Shown: positions 1 to 5,895 of the stretch, piece after piece
How the letters are laid out: every line of letters begins with the position of its first letter
Position numbering within the stretch: the first letter of the stretch is position 1
The notes under the pieces: generated by a model
The model's database searches: none
The model's input: only the letters and a program-made list of their open reading frames with translations
Told to the model about the DNA's origin: nothing
Assembly: GCA_944333375.1 (NCBI GenBank)
Contig: CALVKX010000052.1
Span: 1-11,398 of the forward strand
DNA: 11,398 bases
Direction of reading: 5' to 3'
DNA from: an uncultured Eubacteriales bacterium
Lineage (GTDB): Bacteria; Bacillota_A; Clostridia; Christensenellales; Aristaeellaceae
Made by a program: the position numbers and the translations under genes

Positions 1-515
1 GCCTCCAGCATTTCGCCGGGGATGTTTTCGGAAAACTGCTTCATCAGGAACACGCCGAAGGGCCAGCCCACCGTGGGGAAGATGACCGCCCAGAGGGTGT
101 TGTGCAGGCGGAGAAACGCCATTTCCTTGAGCAGCGGGATCAGAATCACCTGTTTGGGAAGCGCCATGGCGCACACAAAGACGCTGAAGAGCACCACCCG
201 GCCCGTGAAGCGCTTCTTGGCCAGCGCATACCCGCCCATCGCGGCCGCGCCGCAGGTCAGAAGCATGCTCATGACGCACATGAACACGGTGTTGAACATC
301 CAGATGCCGGCCGGGCGCTCAAACAGGCGCGCATAGTTGTCCGGCGTGGGGTTTACGGGGAACCACACCGGCGTGGCGCTGTTGATGGTGCGCGCGTCCT
401 TGAAGGACCCGGTGATGATCCAGTACAGCGGGAAGATCATGAGCACGGCCAGCACGATCAGCAGGAGGATGCTGACGATCCTGTAGGGAGTGGTTTTTTG
501 AACGCTATGATCCAT
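1..515 (-). CDS. Carbohydrate ABC transporter permease, MalG/LplC type (partial)
   Basis: Inner-membrane subunit of a sugar importer, the second permease of the operon. The gene reads leftward from an ATG at 513-515 and leaves the window, so about 171 N-terminal codons are visible. The protein opens MDHSVQKTTPYRIVSILLL with a first membrane helix, followed by the family-typical IFPLYWIITGSFKD. Near the window edge comes LPKQVILIPLLKEM and then FSENIPGEMLEA, the beginning of the EAA loop that contacts the ATPase. The start lies 13 nt after the stop of the upstream permease, and a GGAGG-type site (about 521-528) fills that gap, so the two permeases are almost certainly co-transcribed. Substrate cannot be read from the sequence. 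No ATPase gene is visible; such systems often share an unlinked MsmK-type ATPase. Confidence 0.93.
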   Translation of the reverse strand, partial: MDHSVQKTTPYRIVSILLLIVLAVLMIFPLYWIITGSFKDARTINSATPVWFPVNPTPDNYARLFERPAGIWMFNTVFMCVMSMLLTCGAAAMGGYALAKKRFTGRVVLFSVFVCAMALPKQVILIPLLKEMAFLRLHNTLWAVIFPTVGWPFGVFLMKQFSENIPGEMLE

Positions 516-528
516 TGTGCTTCCTCCC

Positions 529-1434
529 TTACTGATCGCTCTTGGCCAGGCGGAACTGCAGCGCGCTGAAAATCGCGATGATGATGGCCAGAATCACACC
601 CATGGCGCTGCCATAGCCATAGCGCTGCAGCTTGAAGGCTTCGTAGTAGATGTAGTACATGATGGTGCTGGTCGCGTAGTTGGGGCCGCCCGAGGTCAGC
701 AGCTGAATCAGCGCGAAGCACTGGAAGCTGTTGATGGTGGTGATGACCAAAATGTAGAGCGTGGTGGGCATGATCTGCGGCCATTTGATGCGCCAGAACA
801 CCTGCATGTTGGTCGCGCCGTCCACCTCGGCGGCCTCCACCAGCGAGTGGTCCACGTTGCTCAGCGCCGAGACGTAGAGCACGATGGGCTGGCCGATGGA
901 CGTGGTGAAGAGAATCAGGATGATGCACCACAGCGCCGTGTCGGGCGAGCCCAGCCAGTTGAGGTTGCGCGAGAGGATGCCCAGCTCCTTAAAGACGTAG
1001 TTGAGCAGGCCGTAGTAGGGGTTGAACATCCACTTCCACACCACCGTCACGGCCACCGAGCCGGTGACGACGGGCAGGTAGAACACGCAGCGGTAAAACG
1101 AGGTGTACACGTCCCGGAGCTTGTAGATGACCGACGCCACCCACAGCGAGAAGAAGCATACGGTGGGCACGCTGGTGAGCACGATGATGACGGTGTTGAC
1201 GAGGGACTTTCCAAAGATGGCGTCCGAGAAGAGCTCGGCGAAGTTTTGAAGCCCGATGAAGCTGAAGTCGGTCATGGTGTAGTTGAACGTGCTGGTCACC
1301 AGACACATGCCCATCGGGAAGATGACAAACCCCAGGAAAAACAGCAGGCTGGGCGCCATGAACAGGTAGCCCGCAACGTTCTCGCGGCGGCGCGTGGCCC
1401 TCAGCTCGCGGGAAATGTTGATCGTTTTTTGCAT
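529..1434 (-). CDS. Carbohydrate ABC transporter permease, MalF/UgpA/LplB type
   Basis: First permease of a binding-protein-dependent sugar importer, 301 aa, the usual length for this family. A cytoplasmic basic N-terminus (RELRATRRREN) leads into helix 1 (AGYLFMAPSLLFFLGF, about residues 21-36). Further hydrophobic segments lie near 80-105, 118-135, 168-190, 222-245 and 275-295. The EAA loop is clear at residues 200-224 (EAAEVDGATNMQVFWRIKWP) and should dock on the ABC ATPase. The ATG at 1434 is preceded by GAGGGGG with a 7-nt gap. It follows the binding-protein gene after 78 nt that contain a strong hairpin, and precedes the second permease by 13 nt. Family assignment is secure; substrate is unknown. 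Confidence 0.95.
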   Translation of the reverse strand: MQKTINISRELRATRRRENVAGYLFMAPSLLFFLGFVIFPMGMCLVTSTFNYTMTDFSFIGLQNFAELFSDAIFGKSLVNTVIIVLTSVPTVCFFSLWVASVIYKLRDVYTSFYRCVFYLPVVTGSVAVTVVWKWMFNPYYGLLNYVFKELGILSRNLNWLGSPDTALWCIILILFTTSIGQPIVLYVSALSNVDHSLVEAAEVDGATNMQVFWRIKWPQIMPTTLYILVITTINSFQCFALIQLLTSGGPNYATSTIMYYIYYEAFKLQRYGYGSAMGVILAIIIAIFSALQFRLAKSDQ

Positions 1435-1456
1435 CCAATTTCCCCCTCATTGACAG

Positions 1457-1497
1457 CATGGCGCTCCCCCTTCCTTTGGGGACGGGGGAGCGCCATG
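1457..1497 (-). promoter_or_regulatory. Intercistronic hairpin between binding-protein and permease genes
   Basis: A perfect 14-bp inverted repeat (1457-1470 and 1484-1497; arms CATGGCGCTCCCCC and GGGGGAGCGCCATG) with a 13-nt loop sits in the 78-nt gap after the binding-protein stop codon. Read on the leftward transcript it is not followed by a U-tract, so it is not a standard terminator. In known sugar ABC operons (for example malE-malF of enterics) structures in this position protect or partly terminate the message so that far more binding protein than permease is made. The same role is inferred here. Confidence 0.75.
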
Positions 1498-1512
1498 GCA
1501 AAGTGCGCGCGC

Positions 1513-2793
1513 TTACTGGGTAATGCTTGCGTTGGAGTTGGTCACGTACACGCCCGCCTCGGTCGCCACATCGCCGCCCGCAAAGATGCGCTGCAGCATG
1601 TTCCACCATTCGGTGCGCTGGGTGTTCCAGCCGGGCGTCACGTTGTAGTAGTCGCCCAGGTAGGGCATGAAGATGGCGAACTCGGCGTTCTCGGCCTTGT
1701 CGGTGCCGGTGTAGATGTCGCCGAAGGAGGCGCGCACCGGGAAGAAGCCCGTGGCATACACGCTCTGGGGACCCTGCTCGGCGTCGTCGCAGACGAACTT
1801 GATGAATTCCTTGGCGGCAGCGGCCTTGGCCTCGTCGCCGTTGTCGAAGATGCCGAAGCCCCAGATGCCGCCGCACAGCTCAGGCACGCCGTCGTCGGAG
1901 GGGAAGGCCATGGGCAGGGGATCGATGCCCTCGGCCAGGGACGCCTTGTTGCTCACGGCCGCGGAGGCGTTCCAGCAGAAGCTCATCTTGGCGGTGCCGT
2001 TGCAGAACAGCGCGATCTCGTCGCCCGCCACGATGGAGGGATCGGCGGTCAGAACGCCCTCGTTGACCAGGTCCACCAGCAGCTGGAGGCCCTTGATGTT
2101 TTCTTCGCTGTCAGCGGTGTAGGCGGTGTGGTCGGCGTTGGTGAACTGGCCGGAGTAGAGGTTGTTGACGAGCGCGCGGGTGCCCTGGTCGCCGCCCTGG
2201 CCGCCGCAGTAGACGATGCCGGTGGGATAGAAGCCGGCCTCGGTCAGCGCGCGAAGGGCGCTCACAAAGCCGTCGGTGGTCCAGGTGCGGGTTTCCTCGT
2301 CCAGGTACTGAAGCGCGTCCGCGGCCTCAAAGGCGGCGCGGTCGATGACCATGCAGTGCGTGGTCATGCACAGCGGGTACTCGTAGTACTTGCCGTCCAC
2401 GCCCTTGCAGGCGGCCACGACGGCCTCGCTGGTGGCGCTGATGTCCGCCAGGGCCTCCTCGGTCCACAGGTCGCTCAGGTCCAGCATCTTGCCGGCGGCG
2501 CCCCAGTTGGTCACCAGGCGCTCGGGGCCTTCCATGATGATGTCGGGGGTGGTGCCGGCCTCGATGGCGCTGGTCACCTGGTCGTCGCCCGACTGATAGT
2601 CAAGGTACTGAACCGTTACGCTGATGTTGGGATGCACGGCGTTGAAGTTGGCGATGATGGCGTCCACCGTCTCGGCGTTGGTCCAGTTGCCGATGGGGTA
2701 GGTCCACAGGGTGATGTCCACCTTCTCTTCCGCCAGGGAAGCCATGGGCAGCACCATCATGAGGCACAGAAGCAGCGCGAACAGCTTTTTCAT
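1513..2793 (-). CDS. Extracellular sugar-binding protein of ABC transporter (family 1)
   Basis: Captures the substrate outside the membrane and delivers it to the two permeases encoded downstream; 426 aa, normal for SBP_bac_1 proteins. The N-terminus MKKLFALLLCLMMVLPMASLA is a Sec signal peptide with a likely cut after SLA (residue 21). The mature part starts EEKVDITLWTYP and contains the typical GTTPDIIMEG segment near residue 80. There is no lipobox: the only cysteine in the leader (residue 10) lies inside the hydrophobic core in LLLC. The start at 2793 is chosen because AAGGAGG (2803-2809) lies just upstream; the reading frame stays open far upstream, but that extension is antisense to the regulator and epimerase genes. 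It is the first gene of a leftward operon with its own sigma-A-like promoter. Ligand unknown; linkage to an AGE epimerase hints at an amino sugar or mannose-type sugar. Confidence 0.93.
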   Translation of the reverse strand: MKKLFALLLCLMMVLPMASLAEEKVDITLWTYPIGNWTNAETVDAIIANFNAVHPNISVTVQYLDYQSGDDQVTSAIEAGTTPDIIMEGPERLVTNWGAAGKMLDLSDLWTEEALADISATSEAVVAACKGVDGKYYEYPLCMTTHCMVIDRAAFEAADALQYLDEETRTWTTDGFVSALRALTEAGFYPTGIVYCGGQGGDQGTRALVNNLYSGQFTNADHTAYTADSEENIKGLQLLVDLVNEGVLTADPSIVAGDEIALFCNGTAKMSFCWNASAAVSNKASLAEGIDPLPMAFPSDDGVPELCGGIWGFGIFDNGDEAKAAAAKEFIKFVCDDAEQGPQSVYATGFFPVRASFGDIYTGTDKAENAEFAIFMPYLGDYYNVTPGWNTQRTEWWNMLQRIFAGGDVATEAGVYVTNSNASITQ

Positions 2794-2844
2794 GGATAGG
2801 TTCCTCCTTGCCATATTTTTTTGGAAACGGTCACATCTTCCTCG

Positions 2845-2856
2845 GCGAAATTTCGC
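2845..2856. promoter_or_regulatory. 12-bp perfect palindrome in SBP leader, possible operator
   Basis: GCGAAATTTCGC is a perfect 12-bp palindrome about 52 nt upstream of the binding-protein start and just downstream of the predicted transcription start. A repressor bound here would block the leftward operon. Which protein binds is not shown by the sequence; candidates are the adjacent GntR regulator or an unlinked regulator. Confidence 0.4.
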
Positions 2857-2875
2857 GTTTCGGAAGTACGTGTTA

Positions 2876-2904
2876 AATGTACTACAAACTACATTTGTTG
2901 TCAA
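2876..2904 (-). promoter_or_regulatory. Sigma-A-like promoter of the sugar ABC operon
   Basis: On the minus strand, a perfect TTGACA (-35, nt 2899-2904) is followed after exactly 17 nt by TACATT (-10, nt 2876-2881). Transcription would start near 2869 and give a leader of about 75 nt before the binding-protein ATG. The spacer contains the palindrome described separately, which suggests direct repression. Confidence 0.7.
2884..2898. promoter_or_regulatory. Palindrome in promoter spacer, candidate operator
   Basis: ACAAA-CTACA-TTTGT is a perfect 5-bp inverted repeat around a 5-nt centre, lying wholly between the -35 and -10 elements of the leftward promoter. A second inverted pair, AGTAC (2865-2869) and GTACT (2879-2883), flanks the -10. 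The position is typical of a repressor site; binding by the neighbouring FadR-family protein is inferred from proximity only. Confidence 0.4.
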
Positions 2905-2950
2905 CTGCTTTTTGTGTGTTTCTTCATTTTTATTTGACCGAAAATTGTTG

Positions 2951-3024
2951 GAATTGTATACATCATTCGCTTTTCGGATTGACGGATGGCGATTGACAAA
3001 GGCAAAGGCAATGCTGTACAATTC
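2951..3024. promoter_or_regulatory. Paired inverted half-sites around the gntR promoter
   Basis: GAATTGTA at 2951-2958 recurs as its exact reverse complement TACAATTC at 3017-3024, the latter covering the -10 of the regulator's promoter. The TGTA/TACA core resembles the short palindromic sites bound by FadR-subfamily regulators. Two sites about 66 nt apart (six helical turns) could allow looping and autoregulation. This is a pattern reading only. Confidence 0.3.
2993..3022 (+). promoter_or_regulatory. Sigma-A-like promoter of the regulator-epimerase operon
   Basis: TTGACA (2993-2998) and TACAAT (3017-3022) are separated by 18 nt and lie about 47 nt upstream of the regulator start. It fires away from the sugar ABC promoter, so both operons share one 276-nt control region. 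A weaker alternative, TTGACC-N17-TATACA at 2934-2962, is also present. Confidence 0.65.
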
Positions 3025-3069
3025 AAGGGACATTGAGGACGTACACCTCCATCCTGAAAGGACGCGCCC

Positions 3070-3762
3070 ATGAGGAACTTGAAAGAGGAGAAGCTTTACA
3101 TCCAGACATTTCGCGAGATTCGCAGCTATATCATCACCCACGAGCTCAAGGCCGGCGATTCGCTCCCCACGGAGCAGGCCATGTGCCAGATGCTGGGCGT
3201 CAGCCGCAACGTGCTTCGGGAAGCCATCAAAAGCATGGAGCTGATGGGCATGATCCAGTCCTGCCCCGGGCGCGGCACGGTGGTGAAGGAATTCAACCTG
3301 GATTTCATCTTTCAAAATGTGCTGTTCTTCACCGTGGGCGAGGAGCGCAAGCCCATCCACGAAATGCTGATGATCCGCAAGGCCATTGAGCTCAGCTACA
3401 TGCGCCAGGCCTATCTCGCCCTGACCAGCGAGGATATCCGCAACATCCGCGAAAGCCTGGAGGCCATCAAGGCCAAGTGGCAGCAGCGCATCTTTTTTCA
3501 CGCCGACGACAAGGTCTTTCACATGACGCTGTTCCGGCACCTCAACAACAGCGTCCTCAACTCCCTGCTGGAGGCCATCTGGTCGGTGGACGAGAACTTT
3601 CAGCGGGAGGAGAAGAGCAAGCATCTGGACAACACCATCGCAAAGCATGAGGCCATCGTCGAAGCCCTGGAGCGGCACGACTACGAGGCCTTTGCAAAGG
3701 CCATGGAGGCGCATTTTGCCTCCGGCAAATATTCCGGGCTCAACAGCTTTGAGGAGTACTAA
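3070..3762 (+). CDS. GntR-family transcriptional regulator, FadR subfamily (FCD domain)
   Basis: DNA-binding regulator, 230 aa, the usual size for FadR-type GntR proteins. Residues about 8-75 form the winged helix-turn-helix: FREIRSYII, then LKAGDSLPTEQAMCQMLGVS and RNVLREAIKSMELMG, ending in a PGRGTVV wing. Residues about 95-220 are the all-helical FCD effector domain. All four expected metal ligands appear to be present: D147 and H151 (DDKVFH), H193 (KHEAIVEAL) and H215 (MEAHF), so it probably senses a small carboxylate or sugar acid through a bound metal. AAAGGA (3057-3062) lies 7 nt before the ATG. It precedes the epimerase gene by 15 nt in the same operon and is divergent from the sugar ABC operon, so it probably controls both as a ligand-released repressor. 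The actual ligand is not evident. Confidence 0.93.
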   Translation: MRNLKEEKLYIQTFREIRSYIITHELKAGDSLPTEQAMCQMLGVSRNVLREAIKSMELMGMIQSCPGRGTVVKEFNLDFIFQNVLFFTVGEERKPIHEMLMIRKAIELSYMRQAYLALTSEDIRNIRESLEAIKAKWQQRIFFHADDKVFHMTLFRHLNNSVLNSLLEAIWSVDENFQREEKSKHLDNTIAKHEAIVEALERHDYEAFAKAMEAHFASGKYSGLNSFEEY

Positions 3763-3777
3763 AAGGAGGAACCCTGT

Positions 3778-4986
3778 ATGGACAGATCGGTTTTTGAGGC
3801 CCAGCGGGAATGGGTGCGGGCGGAGCTGGAACGCTGTGCGGACTTTTGGGTGAAAAACGGCTGGGACCGGGAGCACGGCGGCGTCTACACCTGCCTGGAT
3901 CGCGAGGGGAAGGTGTATTCCACCGACAAGAGCGTCTGGATGCAGGGCCGCTGCGCCTGGACGTTTTCCTACCTCTGCGGCGTGTACGGCGTGAAGCGGG
4001 AATGGCTGGAGCTGGCCAGGAGCTGCCTTGCCTTCATGGAGGCGCACTGCATCAACCGTGACAAGGGCAACCGCATGTACTTTACCGTCACCGCGGACGG
4101 AAAGCCCCTGCGCCAGCGCCGCTACTGCTTTTCCGAAGGCTTTTACGCCATCGCAAACGCCGAATATGCCGCGCTTACCGGCGATGCGGCCTGCATGCAG
4201 CGCGCGCGCGACGCCTACGACCTCATCTGGAAGCTCAACCAGGGCCTGATGGATGATCCCGTGGGCATGGGCCCCAAGACCGACCCGGCCACGCGCCCGG
4301 GCCGCGCGCTGGCCAACCCCATGATCTACCTCAACATCAGCTCCGTTTTGCGCCGCACCGACCCGGACAACGCCGCCCTCTACAACGAGCGCTCCCGCCA
4401 GTGCGTGGAGGAGATTTTCAAATACCACCGCAAGCCGGACATGCGCTGCACGCTGGAAAGCGTGGGCCCAAACGGCGAATTCCGGGGTGATGTGACCGAG
4501 GGCCGCGTGGTCAATCCGGGCCATGATATCGAGTGCAGCTGGTTTTTGATGGAATACGCCAACTACCTGGGCGACCGGGAGCTGCACGCCATGGCCGAAG
4601 CGGTGTTTACCGACGCCATCGAGGCGGGCTGGGACAGGGAGTACGGCGGACTTCTCTACTTCATCGACTGCAAGGGCCTGCCCCCGGAGGCATACGAGCA
4701 CGACATGAAGCTGTGGTGGCCGCACGACGAAATCCTCATCGCCTCCATGATGGCCTACCGTGACACCGGCAACGAAGCGTATTACGACTGGTTCACCAAA
4801 ACGCTGGACTACTGCAAGCGCGTGTTCAGCGACCCGGAATACGGCGAGTGGTACGGCTACCTGCGCCGCGACGGCAAGCCCACCATGCCCTCCACCAAGG
4901 GCAGCACCTTCAAGGGCCCCTTCCATCTGCCGCGCATGCTGAGCATGGTGGACCAGATGATGGGGGAAGTGCTCGAAAAGGCGTAA
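3778..4986 (+). CDS. AGE-family sugar 2-epimerase (N-acylglucosamine 2-epimerase-like)
   Basis: Cytoplasmic (alpha/alpha)6-barrel enzyme, 402 aa, full length for the family. Members interconvert GlcNAc and ManNAc, or epimerise/isomerise mannose, glucose or cellobiose. Visible signatures: WVKNGWDREHGGVYTCLD (24-41), SVWMQGRCAWTFSYL with R58, PGHDIECSWFLMEYA with H249 and E252, KLWWPHDEILIA with E318, and FKGPFHLPRML with H383. The arginine, two histidines and glutamates line up in order and spacing with the active-site residues known for characterised AGE enzymes. AAGGAGGA (3763-3770) precedes the ATG, and the gene is translated as the second cistron after the GntR regulator. Neighbouring sugar uptake genes suggest it processes the imported sugar, perhaps ManNAc from sialic acid, but no lyase or kinase is present to confirm this. 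The exact reaction is uncertain. Confidence 0.9.
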   Translation: MDRSVFEAQREWVRAELERCADFWVKNGWDREHGGVYTCLDREGKVYSTDKSVWMQGRCAWTFSYLCGVYGVKREWLELARSCLAFMEAHCINRDKGNRMYFTVTADGKPLRQRRYCFSEGFYAIANAEYAALTGDAACMQRARDAYDLIWKLNQGLMDDPVGMGPKTDPATRPGRALANPMIYLNISSVLRRTDPDNAALYNERSRQCVEEIFKYHRKPDMRCTLESVGPNGEFRGDVTEGRVVNPGHDIECSWFLMEYANYLGDRELHAMAEAVFTDAIEAGWDREYGGLLYFIDCKGLPPEAYEHDMKLWWPHDEILIASMMAYRDTGNEAYYDWFTKTLDYCKRVFSDPEYGEWYGYLRRDGKPTMPSTKGSTFKGPFHLPRMLSMVDQMMGEVLEKA

Positions 4987-5026
4987 AGAGCACAATCGGC
5001 AAGTCCAGAGGAGCGTTTCCCGCCCC

Positions 5027-5057
5027 AGGGCCGTTGAGCGAATCAACGGCCCTTTTT
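5027..5057 (+). terminator. Rho-independent terminator after the epimerase gene
   Basis: A perfect 11-bp stem (5027-5037 with 5043-5053; arm AGGGCCGTTGA) closes on the loop GCGAA and is followed by TTTTT (5053-5057). It lies 40 nt past the epimerase stop and ends the rightward operon. On the opposite strand there is no U-tract, so it should act in one direction only. Confidence 0.9.
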
Positions 5058-5174
5058 GACAAGAAGCGAAAAAGTAACATGCCAGGGCGATATGGGTGTC
5101 CAAAGCAGACCATACAGCATGCTCTGCGCATGTATGACGGCATGACGCAGGTATGTTTCGATAAAGCCATCCAT
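5043..5174 (-). CDS. Possible 43-aa small protein, convergent with the epimerase operon
   Basis: A short leftward reading frame begins at ATG 5172-5174, preceded by AAGGAGG (5183-5189) with an 8-nt gap, one of the best ribosome binding sites in the window. It encodes 43 residues starting MDGFIETYLRHAVIHAQ, with a mildly hydrophobic centre, and ends LLVKKGR. Its TGA stop lies inside the stem of the epimerase terminator, so its mRNA would overlap that of the sugar operon. I recognise no family. A promoter is not clear upstream on the minus strand. The ribosome binding site is the only real support, and it could be chance. Confidence 0.3.
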   Translation of the reverse strand: MDGFIETYLRHAVIHAQSMLYGLLWTPISPWHVTFSLLVKKGR

Positions 5175-5507
5175 ACCGTTTTCCTCCTTGCTTGTATTTC
5201 GGGCCTGTTATGGGCTTTTTGGGCATGTCGCGCCAAGCCGATCCGGGAAGCGCAACGTTTGTGATGACGCTCCCTTCAAAGCAAAAAGCGGGCGGACATC
5301 TCATGGTTTTCCACCCATGGCCTGCGCCTAAACCAGTTCTCCTTCGCTGCGCAAATCCCCCCAGCCGTCAAACGCTTCGGCCCGGCCGACAGTCTCCCGG
5401 CTGTGCGGCAGCCCGCGGACGATCGCAATGGTCTGCGCTTTTCTTCACCCCGCTGCATAAATCGCGCCCAAAAGCTGGAAACTACCGAAGAACAGGGGGG
5501 CGATTCG
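5175..5507. other. Low-coding intergenic stretch left of the recombinase module
   Basis: About 330 nt in which no reading frame on either strand has a credible start, ribosome binding site or recognisable family. It holds a CATGG-N8-CCATG inverted repeat (5302-5319) and a GC-rich imperfect hairpin around 5386-5410, neither followed by a T-tract. I looked here for the missing 5' end of spoVT and did not find it on either strand. The segment may hold control sequences for the small gene and the recombinase. Confidence 0.5.
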
Positions 5508-5771
5508 TTGGAAATCAGCGTGAGGGATGCGCAGAAAGTCGTCGAGGTCTGGCTGACCCGCGCCGAAAGGGATGACCCGGCCGTCAAGGCAAGGCTGACT
5601 CCGCTGTACCGTGAGTATCGGAGGCGAAACTACACCGTGGCGGTGTTTCAGTCCGGCTCCTGCGATCTGTTTGAGTGCACGCGCGATCTGCTTCGATACA
5701 ACAAAGAAAAAGCGACGGAGCCTGCATCCCTGCGCGAAAAGGACAGGGCGGTGTCCGTCTCGGAGCGTTAA
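5508..5771 (+). CDS. Small conserved-looking protein next to serine recombinase, function unknown
   Basis: 87-aa protein read from TTG at 5508, chosen because AGGGGGG (5494-5500) lies 7 nt upstream; the frame is open further back but that part looks noncoding. The sequence LEISVRDAQKVVEVWLTRAE, then LTPLYREYRRRNYTVAVFQS and DLFECTRDLLRYNKEK, is soluble, charged and mostly helical, with a short TVAVFQSG strand. From memory, similar small proteins are encoded beside serine recombinases on Firmicute mobile elements, but I cannot name a characterised family. Its place 124 nt upstream of the recombinase makes it a candidate accessory or directionality factor; that is inference. There is no signal peptide or membrane segment. 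Confidence 0.7.
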   Translation: MEISVRDAQKVVEVWLTRAERDDPAVKARLTPLYREYRRRNYTVAVFQSGSCDLFECTRDLLRYNKEKATEPASLREKDRAVSVSER

Positions 5772-5777
5772 GCGCCA

Positions 5778-5808
5778 CGAGCAGGGAAAAAATCCCTTTC
5801 CTCGTTTT
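5778..5808 (+). terminator. Weak hairpin with T-tract after the small gene
   Basis: AGGGA-AAAAA-TCCCT forms a 5-bp inner stem, and CGAG (5778-5781) can pair with CTCG (5801-5804), followed by TTTT (5805-5808). The interior loop makes it a weak terminator at best, but it would separate the small gene from the recombinase, which has its own promoter-like sequence. Confidence 0.35.
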
Positions 5809-5819
5809 GGCACCAAGGA

Positions 5820-5848
5820 TTGCGGGGGCGCTTGTTCTCAGATACAAT
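5820..5848 (+). promoter_or_regulatory. Candidate promoter of the recombinase gene
   Basis: TTGCGG (5820-5825) and TACAAT (5843-5848) are separated by 17 nt, 48 nt before the recombinase start. The -10 is good and the -35 matches only in its TTG. I see no clear sigma-E, F, G or K promoter here, so sporulation-specific expression of the recombinase is not shown by the sequence. Confidence 0.45.
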
Positions 5849-5895
5849 GAGGTCTGTGACATGAAAATAGGCCAACACCTGTGGGAGGGATGCGC

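Noticed and set aside
517..2799. Long rightward open frame of 760 codons
   Set aside because: It lies entirely antisense to the permease and binding-protein genes. Its translation is rich in H, G, A, V and Q, typical of the reverse of GC-rich genes, and matches no family.
2794..5304. N-terminal extension of the binding-protein frame to 1263 codons
   Set aside because: The extra part is antisense to the GntR and epimerase genes and crosses their promoters. The signal peptide with AAGGAGG at 2803-2809 gives a convincing start at 2793.
4987..5507. The missing spoVT 5' end (MKATGIVRRIDDLGR-like) as a nearby left element end
   Set aside because: I looked in all frames of this stretch and saw nothing like the AbrB N-terminus. 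A short AKPIREAQRL run at about 5229-5261 is only a superficial likeness.
5192..5816. Other open frames of 100-127 codons around the small gene on both strands
   Set aside because: No good start or ribosome binding site, arginine/proline-rich translations, and overlap with the better-supported 87-aa gene.
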